Shown piece after piece: positions 1 to 7,798 of a DNA stretch of 64,000 nt; positions within the stretch are counted from its first letter, which is position 1, and every line of letters starts with the position of its first letter. The notes beneath the pieces are model-generated. The model was not told the DNA's origin and did not search any database. It saw only the letters and a list, made by a program, of their open reading frames with translations. A program made the translations under genes and the position numbers. This stretch comes from Mycoplana azooxidifex (GTDB lineage: Bacteria; Pseudomonadota; Alphaproteobacteria; Rhizobiales; Rhizobiaceae): the NCBI RefSeq assembly GCF_014196765.1, contig NZ_JACIEE010000003.1, positions 186,001 through 250,000 on the forward strand, given 5' to 3'.

Positions 1-466
1 GCCTGATGAACTCCACATGCTTGAGAATTGAATCGCTCTTGGTGGTGATGACGATGCCGGCGCCGCGCGACACCCCCGACAGCATGCTGCTCGCCTCCGT
101 CATCATCGTCTCGACGCTCTGGCCGTGGCCCGGGCGATGGACGTGGCGCTCGATCGAGGCCCTGTCCTCGTCGGACACGCCGCCCACGCGCATGAACGCA
201 TCGACGAAGAATCGCAGTCCCATCTGCGTCGGCAACCGCCCGGCGCTGACATGCGGCGAATAGATCAGCCCCAGCGCCTCGAGGTCAGCCATCACATTGC
301 GCACGGAGGCAGGCGAAAGCGAAATCGGCAGGATGCGGGAAAGGTTGCGGGATCCGAGCGGCTCGCCACGCTCCAGGTAACTCTCGACGATCCGCCGGAA
401 TATCTCGCCCGCGCGTTCGTCAAGCGACGCATAGATGTCCGTGTCCGCGGGAGTCCTCAGTACCAT
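1..466 (-). CDS. hrcA: HrcA heat-shock repressor, 5' part only (cut by window edge)
   Basis: HrcA represses class I heat-shock genes (groESL, dnaKJ/grpE in many bacteria) by binding CIRCE operators. Reading leftwards from an ATG at 464-466 gives 155 residues that open with the HrcA-type winged helix, including ERGEPLGSRNL, the recognition region SPASVRNVMADLE and SAGRLPTQMGLRFFVD. The frame stays open to the first base, so the C-terminal half lies outside the window. It diverges from rph, as is usual in rhizobia. I saw no CIRCE inverted repeat in the 241-bp spacer, so autoregulation is not supported here. The identification is firm; only the gene's 3' end is unseen. Confidence 0.93.
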   Translation of the reverse strand, partial: MVLRTPADTDIYASLDERAGEIFRRIVESYLERGEPLGSRNLSRILPISLSPASVRNVMADLEALGLIYSPHVSAGRLPTQMGLRFFVDAFMRVGGVSDEDRASIERHVHRPGHGQSVETMMTEASSMLSGVSRGAGIVITTKSDSILKHVEFIR

Positions 467-707
467 GCCGATCAAACAAACATTGCCATTGCGCCTGAAT
501 ATAGGGGTGGCCCCCGGCCCCGCACAAGGACAATTGCATCCGCGCCGTGCCGCAATACCCTGAAATCGCGCCGGTTCGGAAGCCTCTCTTTCGCCGGAGC
601 GCCTGCGCCCGATCGAATGAAGCGACATCCGGACCGAAATTCGATTTCGATTCTCCGGCCGATGCGCTAGAAGCAGCCGCAGATTTCAAGCGAACACGGA
701 GTACACG

Positions 708-1424
708 ATGCGGCCGTCAGGCAGAAAGACCGATCAGATGCGCAAGGTTTCCTTCGAGCGCAATTTCTCCAAGCATGCGGAAGGCTCGTGCCTGGTGAAG
801 TTCGGCGATACCCATGTGCTCTGCACCGCAAGCCTGGAGGAAAAGACGCCGCCGTGGCTCAGGAACAGCGGCAAGGGCTGGGTCACAGCCGAGTACGGCA
901 TGCTGCCGCGCGCCACCGGCGAGCGGATGCGGCGCGAGGCGGCGGCCGGCAAGCAGGGTGGCCGCACACAGGAGATCCAGCGCCTGATCGGCCGTTCGCT
1001 GCGCGCTGTCGTCGACCTGACCGCGCTGGGCGAGCGGCAGATCACCATCGACTGCGACGTCATCCAGGCCGATGGGGGCACGCGCACGGCATCGATCACC
1101 GGCGCCTGGATCGCCCTCAACGATTGTTTGAAGTGGATGGAGACGCGCGGCATGATCAAGGTCGAGAAGGTCCTGAAGGACCATGTCGCCGCGATCTCCT
1201 GCGGCATCTTCGCCGACCAGTCGGTGATCGATCTCGACTATCTGGAGGATTCCGCGGCCGAGACGGACGCGAACTTCGTCATGACCGGTTCGGGCGGCAT
1301 CGTCGAGATCCAGGGAACGGCGGAGGGCAAGCCTTTCACCGACGAGGAGTTTGCAAGCCTGATGGCGCTCGCCAAGGCCGGCATCGCCGATCTCGTCGAG
1401 ATGCAGAAGCAGGCGATCGCCTGA
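708..1424 (+). CDS. rph: Ribonuclease PH
   Basis: This phosphate-dependent 3'-5' exoribonuclease trims tRNA 3' ends in the cytoplasm. The protein has 238 residues, the usual RNase PH length. It begins [12 protein letters not shown] and carries the phosphate-binding arginine at about R86 in [16 protein letters not shown] (81-96), and the conserved [17 protein letters not shown] block (116-132). It is the first gene of a rightward cluster (rph, VOC gene, rdgB, hemW) and diverges from hrcA. The ATG start matches the family N-terminus exactly. Confidence 0.97.
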   Translation: MRPSGRKTDQMRKVSFERNFSKHAEGSCLVKFGDTHVLCTASLEEKTPPWLRNSGKGWVTAEYGMLPRATGERMRREAAAGKQGGRTQEIQRLIGRSLRAVVDLTALGERQITIDCDVIQADGGTRTASITGAWIALNDCLKWMETRGMIKVEKVLKDHVAAISCGIFADQSVIDLDYLEDSAAETDANFVMTGSGGIVEIQGTAEGKPFTDEEFASLMALAKAGIADLVEMQKQAIA

Positions 1425-1445
1425 GAGGCGGGGGAGCGAACAGCC

Positions 1446-1498
1446 CCCTTGCCCGACATCCGCCCTTCGGGCACCTTCTCCCCGCCAGCGGGGAGAAG
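1446..1498. repeat. RIME-like palindromic intergenic element, short copy
   Basis: Directly after rph the sequence carries a GC-rich hairpin, CTTCTCCCC (1475-1483), a 6-nt loop, then GGGGAGAAG (1490-1498). It is preceded by a CATCCGCCCTTCGGGCACC-type arm. The same arm and stem recur in the longer element at 32808-32909, so this is a dispersed repeat rather than a private terminator. Rhizobial genomes are known for such mosaic intergenic palindromes (RIME). Transcribed as RNA it could form a stable hairpin between rph and the next gene. Confidence 0.7.
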
Positions 1499-1513
1499 GA
1501 CAGGAGGAGACCA

Positions 1514-1954
1514 ATGGCCGACCCGCAGCATCCTCTCGACGGCATCCTCGAGACCGCCCTCTATGCCGAGGACCTGGACGCGGCCGAAGCCTTCTATGGC
1601 GGGCTGCTGGGACTGGAGAGGATCACCCGGCACGCGGACCGCCATGTCTTCTATCGCTGCGGCCAGGGCGTGCTTCTGATCTTCAACCCGAAGGAGACGG
1701 TGGTGCCGCCGACTGCGGAAGCATTCCCGGTCCCCGCACACGGTATGACGGGACAAGGCCACGTCTGCTTTCGCGCATCGGCCGCAGCGCTTGATTTCTG
1801 GGCGGAAAAGCTCAAAGAAGCAGGGGTCGCCATCGAGGCCGATTTCCGCTGGCCGAACGGCGCCCGCTCCATATATTTCCGCGACCCCGCCGGAAACAGC
1901 CTCGAATGCGCCGAGCCCGGCCTCTGGGGACTGGACCACGGGGACACGACCTGA
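1514..1954 (+). CDS. VOC-family (glyoxalase/bleomycin-resistance fold) protein
   Basis: A 146-residue single-domain vicinal-oxygen-chelate protein. The beta-alpha-beta-beta-beta halves are visible as an N-terminal stretch ending [16 protein letters not shown], a central GHVCFR strand with a candidate metal-ligand histidine, and a C-terminal [16 protein letters not shown] strand with a glutamate ligand candidate. The substrate is unknown; relatives include glyoxalase I, dioxygenases and resistance proteins. A strong AGGAGG (1502-1507) seven bases before the ATG fixes the start, after the RIME-like hairpin. It lies 11 bp before rdgB, so it is probably co-transcribed. Confidence 0.85.
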   Translation: MADPQHPLDGILETALYAEDLDAAEAFYGGLLGLERITRHADRHVFYRCGQGVLLIFNPKETVVPPTAEAFPVPAHGMTGQGHVCFRASAAALDFWAEKLKEAGVAIEADFRWPNGARSIYFRDPAGNSLECAEPGLWGLDHGDTT

Positions 1955-1965
1955 CAGGAACAGAC

Positions 1966-2610
1966 ATGCGCAAGCTTGATACCCGAACGATCGTCGTCGC
2001 CAGCCACAACGCCGGCAAGATCCGCGAGATCCGCGACCTGATCGGCCCGCTCGGATTCGAAGCGAAATCCGCCGCCGACCTGAACTTCGTCGAACCGGAC
2101 GAGACCGGCACGACGTTCGAGGAGAATGCGGCGATCAAGGCGCTGGCCTCAGCCAAGGCTGCAGGGCTTCCCGCCCTCTCCGACGATTCCGGGCTCGTCA
2201 TCGACGCGCTCGGCGGCGCGCCAGGCGTCTACACCGCCAACTGGGCGGAGAAGGAAGACGGCAGCCGCGATTTCGCCATGGCGATGGATAAGGTGGAAAA
2301 GGCGCTCTCGGAGAAGGGCGCCACGACGCCCGCGGGCCGCACCGCCCGCTTTGTCTCCGTGCTCTGCCTGGCCTGGCCGGACGGGCATACCGAAATGTTC
2401 CGCGGCGAGATCGACGGCACGGTCGTCTGGCCGCCGCGCGGCAGCCAGGGCTTCGGCTACGACCCGGTCTTCCAGCCGGAGGGCCACGCGGTGACCTTCG
2501 GCGAGATGAGCGCGGAGCAAAAGCACGGCTGGAAGCCGGGCCAGGCGCAGGCGTTGTCGCACCGGGCGCGCGCCTTCAAGCGCTTCGTCGAAACCTGCCT
2601 GGACGCTTGA
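1966..2610 (+). CDS. rdgB: RdgB/HAM1 non-canonical purine NTP pyrophosphatase
   Basis: It hydrolyses dITP/ITP and XTP to the monophosphates, keeping deaminated purines out of nucleic acids. The 214-residue protein has the triphosphate-binding SHNAGK motif (13-18), the catalytic SDDSG (72-76) followed by [17 protein letters not shown], and the late [11 protein letters not shown] motif. Length and motif order are standard. It sits between a VOC gene and hemW (10-bp gap) in a compact rightward run that also begins with rph, a neighbourhood typical of Rhizobiales. Confidence 0.96.
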   Translation: MRKLDTRTIVVASHNAGKIREIRDLIGPLGFEAKSAADLNFVEPDETGTTFEENAAIKALASAKAAGLPALSDDSGLVIDALGGAPGVYTANWAEKEDGSRDFAMAMDKVEKALSEKGATTPAGRTARFVSVLCLAWPDGHTEMFRGEIDGTVVWPPRGSQGFGYDPVFQPEGHAVTFGEMSAEQKHGWKPGQAQALSHRARAFKRFVETCLDA

Positions 2611-2620
2611 AGGCAAACCG

Positions 2621-3817
2621 ATGACGGCGGTCACTCCCTTTGCAACGAGGCAGCCGGTCACCGGCGATCCGCTGGATCCCGGCTTCGGGGTCTATGTGCA
2701 CTGGCCCTTCTGTGCCGCCAAATGCCCCTATTGCGACTTCAACAGCCATGTCCGCCACCAGCCGGTTGACCAGGACCGCTTCGTCGCTGCCTTCCTGGCG
2801 GAGATGGAGACGATGCGGCGGCTGACCGGCCCGCGCACCGTCACCAGCATCTTCATGGGCGGCGGCACGCCGTCGCTGATGCTGCCTTCGACCGTGGACG
2901 CCATCCTTTCGGGCATCGGCCGCTACTGGCACATGCCGGACGGTATCGAGATCACCATGGAGGCGAACCCCTCCAGCGTCGAGGCCGAACGCTTCCGCGG
3001 CTACCGCGCAGCCGGCGTCAACCGCGTCTCGCTAGGCGTTCAGGCGCTCAACGACCGCGACCTGAAGTTCCTCGGACGGCTACACGACGTCGACGACGCG
3101 CTGAAGGCGATCCGGCTGGCGCGCGAGATCTTTCCGCGCATGTCCTTCGACCTGATCTATGCGCGGCCGAACCAGACGGTCGCCAAATGGGACGCGGAGC
3201 TGAAGCAGGCCGTCTCCTATGCCGTCGACCACCTGTCGCTCTACCAGCTGACGATCGAGGAGGGCACGCCCTTCTACGGCCTGCACAAGGCCGGCAAGCT
3301 GGTGGTTCCGGACGGCGAGCAGTCGGCAATCCTCTACGAGGCGACGCAGGAGATCACCGCCCGCGAGGGCATGCCCGCCTACGAGGTTTCCAACCACGCC
3401 CGCCCGGGCGCGGAAAGCCGGCACAACCTCACCTACTGGCGCTACGGCGACTATGTCGGCATCGGCCCCGGCGCCCACGGCCGGCTGTCTGCGGGCGACG
3501 CCAAGGTCGCGACGGCCACCGAGCGCCATCCCGAGACCTGGCTCGGCCGGGTCGAAGCGGAGGGCCACGGCATGGTCGACCGGGAGGTGCTGGCGCTTTC
3601 CGAACAGGCCGACGAACTACTCCTGATGGGCCTGCGCCTGACCGAGGGCGTCGATCTCGCCCGCTGGCAGGCGCTCGCCGGCCGCGGACCGGACCCTGAC
3701 CGCGAACAGTTCCTGATCGACCACGGCTTCATCGAGCGCCTCGGCAATTCGCGCCTGCGCTGCACGCCCGCAGGCATGCTGATCCTCGACGCGGTGGTTG
3801 CTGACCTCGCCTGCTGA
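2621..3817 (+). CDS. hemW: HemW radical-SAM haem chaperone (HemN-like)
   Basis: A 398-residue radical SAM protein. The cluster-binding motif CAAKCPYC (C31, C35, C38) follows YVHWPF, and a SAM-binding GGGTPS motif follows. The C-terminal HemN domain is present. The three-cysteine motif and length fit HemW, the putative haem-insertion chaperone, rather than coproporphyrinogen dehydrogenase HemN, which has an extra cysteine and a longer N-terminus. It is the last gene of the rph-rdgB run. Assignment to HemW rather than HemN is a family inference. Confidence 0.93.
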   Translation: MTAVTPFATRQPVTGDPLDPGFGVYVHWPFCAAKCPYCDFNSHVRHQPVDQDRFVAAFLAEMETMRRLTGPRTVTSIFMGGGTPSLMLPSTVDAILSGIGRYWHMPDGIEITMEANPSSVEAERFRGYRAAGVNRVSLGVQALNDRDLKFLGRLHDVDDALKAIRLAREIFPRMSFDLIYARPNQTVAKWDAELKQAVSYAVDHLSLYQLTIEEGTPFYGLHKAGKLVVPDGEQSAILYEATQEITAREGMPAYEVSNHARPGAESRHNLTYWRYGDYVGIGPGAHGRLSAGDAKVATATERHPETWLGRVEAEGHGMVDREVLALSEQADELLLMGLRLTEGVDLARWQALAGRGPDPDREQFLIDHGFIERLGNSRLRCTPAGMLILDAVVADLAC

Positions 3818-3839
3818 AGGCGACGTTCCCACGCCTGAA

Positions 3840-3872
3840 GCCGGGCGCGGCAGCGTCTCAGCCGCGCCGGGC
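3840..3872. terminator. Possible hairpin between convergent hemW and the minus-strand VOC gene
   Basis: Twelve-base arms (3840-3851 and 3861-3872) pair with one mismatch around a 9-nt loop just after hemW and overlapping the last codons of the convergent gene. No T-run follows on either strand, so terminator function is only suggested. Confidence 0.3.
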
Positions 3873-4331
3873 CGCCTCTATCGCCTTCACGTCGATCTTC
3901 TTCATGGTCATCATCGCGTCGAAGGCGCGCTTTGCCTCGTCGCCGCCGATCGCGAGCGCTTCGGTCAGGATGCGCGGCGTGATCTGCCAGGACACGCCCC
4001 ACCTGTCCTTGCACCAGCCGCACTCGCTTTCCCGCCCGCCATTGCCGACAATGGCGTTCCAATAGCGGTCGGTCTCCTGCTGGTCGTCCGTTGCGATCTG
4101 GAACGAGAAGGCTTCGTTGTGCTGGAACGCAGTGCCGCCGTTCAGGCCGATGCAGGGGATGCCCGCAACGGTGAATTCGACGACCAGCACGTCTCCCTGC
4201 TGGCCGGAGGGATAGTCTCCGGGTGCGCGAATGACGGCACCGACTGCGCTATCGGGAAACGTCTCGGCATAAAAGCGGGCGGCCGCCTCGGCGTCCTTGT
4301 CGTACCAAAGGCAGATCGTGTTCTTCGCCAT
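3858..4331 (-). CDS. PhnB-like VOC-family protein
   Basis: A 157-residue protein of the PhnB / '3-demethylubiquinone-9 3-methyltransferase' VOC family, a name inherited from a mis-annotation; the true substrate is unknown. It starts MAKNTICLWYD, has the family FYAETFPDS helix, GIPCIGLNGG and GWCKDRWGVSWQITP near the C-terminus. The ATG at 4329-4331 was chosen because AAAGGACC precedes it and because homologues begin at this point; longer in-frame extensions look non-native. It is monocistronic between dnaA (same strand) and convergent hemW. Confidence 0.85.
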   Translation of the reverse strand: MAKNTICLWYDKDAEAAARFYAETFPDSAVGAVIRAPGDYPSGQQGDVLVVEFTVAGIPCIGLNGGTAFQHNEAFSFQIATDDQQETDRYWNAIVGNGGRESECGWCKDRWGVSWQITPRILTEALAIGGDEAKRAFDAMMTMKKIDVKAIEAARRG

Positions 4332-4511
4332 CACATGGTCCTTTCGCTCTACGGCCCCGTGCCCTTCCGAAATATGAGGCAAGTCGCTTTTGTCCAGCCC
4401 ATGCACGCCATTTCGCCTTCTTCCCCTGCGTGGAAAGAAGGTGCCGGCGCCATGAAAACACCCGGATTCGCAATCTTCCTGCGAACCTCTATCCGGCTCA
4501 GCAACCGCAAA

Positions 4512-4546
4512 CAAAAAAGAGCCCGGGGCCTCGCGCTCCCGGGCTC
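4512..4546 (-). terminator. Rho-independent terminator of dnaA
   Basis: Read on the minus strand just after the dnaA stop codon, GAGCCCGGG pairs perfectly with CCCGGGCTC (9 bp, 4519-4527 with 4538-4546, 10-nt loop). A run of T residues (A at 4513-4518 on the plus strand) follows immediately, as in an intrinsic terminator. Confidence 0.88.
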
Positions 4547-4575
4547 AAGGGCCGCACCCCCAGGCTTCAAGGATA

Positions 4576-6123
4576 CTATTCGTTGATCAGCCGCTTGAGC
4601 AGTTCGATCTCGTGGCTCAGCTTGGTGTCGCCGGCGATCAGGTCCTCGATCTTGCGGACCGCGTGCAGCACGGTCGTATGATCGCGTCCGCCGAAGCGGC
4701 GGCCGATTTCCGGGAAGGAACGCGGCGTCAGCGTCTTCGACAGATACATGGCGATCTGGCGCGGCATGACGACGACGCGCGTGCGTCGGCTGGAGACCAG
4801 TTCCTGGCGCGAGACGTTGTAGTGCTTGGCCACCACGCGCTGGATGTCTTCGATGCGCACGCGGCGCGGTTCGCCGGCGCCGACCAGGTGCGCCAGAAGC
4901 TCGTCGACGCGCTCGACCGTGAGGTTCGGCTCGAAGGTGCGCCGGAACAACAGCTGGTTGAAGGCACCCTCCAGTTCACGGCCGCTTGCGGTGATGCTGC
5001 GCGCGACGTGATTGAGGATTTCCGCCGGGATTTCCAGCGAAGCATCTTCCAGGCGGGCAACCTCGAGGCGGCGCTTGAGAATCTCGAGCCGCATCTCGTA
5101 GGCCGGCGCTTCCATCTCGATGGCAACGCCGCCCTGCAGGCGGGACCGTACGCGCGGATCAAGGGATTCCAGCTCCCAGGGGGCACGGTCGGCCGCGACC
5201 ACCACCTGCTTGGCGGAATCAAGCAGCATGTTCAGCAGGTGGCAGAATTCGTTCTGGATCGAATTGCCCTGCAGGAACTGCATGTCGTCGATAACCAGGA
5301 GATCGATGTTGCGCAGCGTCTCCTTCAGCGACAGCGCATCGTTGTCGCGGATCGCCGTGGCGAAGCGCCACATGAAGTATTCAGCCGTCAGGTAGACAAC
5401 CCGCGGGCTGCGGGCGCTGGCCAGCGCCGCGTTGGCGACCGCCTGCAAAAGATGCGTCTTTCCCAGGCCGACGCTGGAATGGATGAAGAGCGGATTGAAG
5501 CGAACCGCGCTGGCGCCGGCCTCGGCGATCGTCTTTGCGGCGGCGAGCGCCACGCGGTTGGACGAGCCCTCGACAAACGTGTCGAAGGTGTAGCGCGCGT
5601 CGAGCGGCGAGCCGAACAGCGGGCCGTGGCTCGGCTGGCGCTGCTGTGCCTTTTCCGTGAGGCCGGCTGCGGCCTGCGCAACCGTCTGCGGACCGGCCAT
5701 GCGACGCGCCTGGGAAGCCGGAGCGGTCTCCACGGCTGCCACGGCCTCCTCTATGCCGGCGCGCACGCTGCGGGTGGCCGTTCGCACCAGGATCTCGATC
5801 TTCATGATCTCCGGCTCTTCCTGCTGGAAGAGCGACGTGATCAGTTCGAGATAGCGGTTGTTGATCCAGGATTTGAGAAAGGTCGTCGGCACAGAGAGCC
5901 GAACAACGGTCTTGGAGTGGGAATGGAGCTTCAGCCGGCCGAACCAGCTGGCATAGACGTCCTGGCCGACCTGCGCCTTGAGGCGCGCGCTGACCCGTTC
6001 AAAGAGAGCGTCATGCCGTGTCTCGGATTTTTCGCCTGGCTTCCCGCTGCCGTCTGTGATTGCCTTCAGTGCATCGTCCCCGTTCGAATATGCACCGACA
6101 GACGTGGCCGTATTTCCTTGCAT
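4576..6123 (-). CDS. dnaA: Chromosomal replication initiator DnaA
   Basis: DnaA binds DnaA boxes and melts the origin. From the chosen ATG the protein has 515 residues: domain I (about 37-105, [20 protein letters not shown]), a variable linker, the AAA+ domain with Walker [11 protein letters not shown] (216-225) and Walker B LLVIDD (275-280), and the DNA-binding domain IV with the signature [15 protein letters not shown] near 479-493. The start at 6123 is preceded by AAAGGCGG; a start further upstream (6177 or 6159) is also open. About 36 residues precede the region where many DnaA proteins begin, so the true N-terminus is uncertain. A strong terminator follows. Confidence 0.96.
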   Translation of the reverse strand: MQGNTATSVGAYSNGDDALKAITDGSGKPGEKSETRHDALFERVSARLKAQVGQDVYASWFGRLKLHSHSKTVVRLSVPTTFLKSWINNRYLELITSLFQQEEPEIMKIEILVRTATRSVRAGIEEAVAAVETAPASQARRMAGPQTVAQAAAGLTEKAQQRQPSHGPLFGSPLDARYTFDTFVEGSSNRVALAAAKTIAEAGASAVRFNPLFIHSSVGLGKTHLLQAVANAALASARSPRVVYLTAEYFMWRFATAIRDNDALSLKETLRNIDLLVIDDMQFLQGNSIQNEFCHLLNMLLDSAKQVVVAADRAPWELESLDPRVRSRLQGGVAIEMEAPAYEMRLEILKRRLEVARLEDASLEIPAEILNHVARSITASGRELEGAFNQLLFRRTFEPNLTVERVDELLAHLVGAGEPRRVRIEDIQRVVAKHYNVSRQELVSSRRTRVVVMPRQIAMYLSKTLTPRSFPEIGRRFGGRDHTTVLHAVRKIEDLIAGDTKLSHEIELLKRLINE

Positions 6124-6670
6124 TGTGCCGCCTTTCAAGTTCAGTCGACGCACCGGCATTTCATGCCGGCGCCGCATGGTCCATCCTCAGCCGCCTCTAC
6201 CGGAGCCATCGGCAGCGCGGACTCGGTTTTGCCGGTCGCATCGCCCCACTCCTGAACGCGACCAGCAAACTGGGGCCTGGACGAGCCGGCCGATGGCCAC
6301 CCGTCTTCCGCCCATCCGGCAACGCGAACTCCTCGTACAGATCGCGCGGCCGTCACTCTCACTCACATTCGCTCTCGTCCACCTTCCCCGCTGCCGCCGT
6401 CCTCGCAACAGCATCGGGCGAAGCTGACCAGCGGCAAAACTCGACCGCTCCGGCCAAACCCAGACGGGCAGCCGGTCTCCTGCTTCAGGTGTCCTGATGA
6501 ACCGGAGCTATGCACTCCGCACAGGGTTAAAACATCCGCGCACCAGCCTTCAACGGCAGTGTTTGGCGTTTCGTCTACGCTTGTGTGTACGCCCCCTGTG
6601 GAAGGCATTTAGGCAGGATCAAACGGCAAGATCAATGCCGAATTTTCAGCAAAATTAACGGGCAGCCGTT

Positions 6671-6798
6671 GACTCCTTACACGCAATTTGTCTCGCAAAC
6701 CGGGGCCTGCAGAAGAATCCATTATGAATCAATGGCTTTGTTTCATCGGCCGTTTCAACGAGAGCGCGAATCGAAAAAAATAATAATTTTCTTGACTC
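6671..6798. promoter_or_regulatory. Cluster of five GANTC (CcrM-type) sites upstream of dnaA
   Basis: GANTC occurs at 6671, 6715, 6726, 6768 and 6794, with a further copy at 6220. GANTC is the target of the CcrM DNA methyltransferase in alphaproteobacteria, where methylation state is known to affect cell-cycle promoters, including dnaA in Caulobacter. Five sites in 128 bp is well above the roughly one per 256 bp expected by chance. The role in this organism is inferred. Confidence 0.55.
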
Positions 6799-6880
6799 GC
6801 GGTCCGCCGCAATTGCCCCCACCCCAGGTAGGCGCCCAGCGAGCATCCTCTTATAAATATCTGAATTCGTTTTCTTTTTT

Positions 6881-6898
6881 CTGTCATGCCACTGACAT
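6881..6898 (+). promoter_or_regulatory. PHO-box-like direct repeat (ambiguous)
   Basis: CTGTCAT (6881-6887), four bases, then CTGACAT (6892-6898) matches the PhoB-type heptamer repeat at 13 of 14 positions. The orientation points away from dnaA, and TGTCA/TGACA also makes a small inverted repeat, so it may be chance or another factor's site. Confidence 0.3.
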
Positions 6899-6940
6899 GA
6901 GGCAGCCTTGCGCGTTAACCATAGCGGCGTCAAAAAGGCA

Positions 6941-6969
6941 AAGAAAAAGCCCGGCGAAAACGCCGGGCT
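6941..6969 (-). terminator. Rho-independent terminator of rpsT
   Basis: On the minus strand, 30 bp past the rpsT stop codon, AGCCCGGCG (6961-6969) pairs perfectly with CGCCGGGCT (6948-6956) across a TTTT loop. The stem is followed by a T-rich run (plus-strand 6941-6948). Confidence 0.9.
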
Positions 6970-6999
6970 CTATCAAAATCGCATAGCTACTGATGCAAA

Positions 7000-7266
7000 T
7001 CAGGCAGAGAGTGCCTTCACGCGATGTGCGAGTCGCGAAACCTTGCGGGACGCGGTGTTGGCGTGGACGACGCCCTTCGTCGCGGCGCGCATCAGTTCCG
7101 GCTGTGCCGCCTTCAGCGCAGCGGCTGCTGCCGCTGCATCACCGGAGGCCAGTGCCTCCTCGACCTTGCGGACGAAAGTGCGGACACGCGAACGGCGAGC
7201 CTTGTTGATTTCAGTGCGGCGGGCGATCTTGCGGGTCGCCTTTTTTGCCGAAGTCGTATTGGCCAT
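7000..7266 (-). CDS. rpsT: 30S ribosomal protein S20
   Basis: An 88-residue basic protein starting [17 protein letters not shown], with [19 protein letters not shown] at the C-terminus, both diagnostic of S20, which binds 16S rRNA in the body of the small subunit. The gene lies upstream of dnaA on the same strand, an arrangement conserved in rhizobia, and ends in a strong terminator, so it is transcribed separately from dnaA. Confidence 0.97.
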   Translation of the reverse strand: MANTTSAKKATRKIARRTEINKARRSRVRTFVRKVEEALASGDAAAAAAALKAAQPELMRAATKGVVHANTASRKVSRLAHRVKALSA

Positions 7267-7798
7267 GGATGCCTCTCTTCAGAAACCGGACACGAACTCC
7301 ACCTTCGCCGTGCCGGGTCACTGCGACCTGTCATCCAAGCAATTCGGGAGTACTATCGGAAAACCTTGGAAGTGGCTTTCCAAACTGTGGGCCGGCGTAT
7401 AGCGGGAATTGGCAGGCCCGTCAACGAGCAAATTGAAGAAATGCCGCGAGCAATTCCCGCCGGACCGATTCAGAATGCGGGCTTTGCGCCTGCGCGTTGG
7501 CTCCGTCTGCCTCCAACAGGCCGGCAATCGGAGGCAGCCGTTGGCGACTTGTCCACGGTTGTTCCGCTTCCACAACCGCATACATCTCATACGGGAACAA
7601 TTCGCGCCTTTGTTCGATAATTGTTCTTGTTATATTCCTTTTCTCATGCAAGTGTAGCAACCATGACTTGAGGGATGATTGAAGACAACCTCCGTGTCGG
7701 GACGGATGCCGGTGTGCCGGCCGCGACGACCGGAACGCTCGGGCTTCTCCCACCCTCCCTTTCGAGCGGCATGATGCCGGGTTATTTTGGGGATTGTC
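7267..7798. other. 532-bp rpsT-comM divergent intergenic region
   Basis: No protein gene is supported. The rpsT side must contain its promoter; the comM side holds a GTTC-N7-GTTC SOS box (7612-7626) that is also half of an 8-bp inverted repeat, GAACAATT (7595-7602) with AATTGTTC (7619-7626). The left breakpoint of the inferred inversion should lie between rpsT and that box. Confidence 0.5.
7612..7626 (+). promoter_or_regulatory. Putative alphaproteobacterial LexA (SOS) box upstream of comM
   Basis: GTTCGATAATTGTTC fits the alphaproteobacterial LexA operator GTTC-N7-GTTC exactly. It lies 172 bp before the comM start and is followed by an AT-rich TATATT stretch that could be a -10 element. From memory comM is among SOS genes reported in alphaproteobacteria; LexA binding here is inferred. 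Confidence 0.6.

Larger units (their letters stand above)
6124..6999. other. 876-bp dnaA-rpsT intergenic region, AT-rich on the rpsT side
   Basis: No gene is supported here. The half nearer dnaA is GC-rich and has only overlapping open frames without family features. From about 6640 to 6950 the composition turns AT-rich, unlike almost everything else in the window, and holds five GANTC sites, a CTGTCAT direct repeat and the rpsT terminator. It probably contains the dnaA promoter and a long 5' leader. I found no good cluster of TTWTNCACA DnaA boxes, so I do not call an origin. Confidence 0.6.

Noticed and set aside
467..707. CIRCE operator between hrcA and rph
   Set aside because: No TTAGCACTC-N9-GAGTGCTAA-type repeat could be found.
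6124..7798. Chromosome origin (oriC) flanking dnaA/rpsT
   Set aside because: There is an AT-rich stretch, but I found only weak (6-7 of 9) matches to TTWTNCACA and no cluster of DnaA boxes; in many rhizobia the origin is elsewhere. GC-skew and a box search over the genome would decide.
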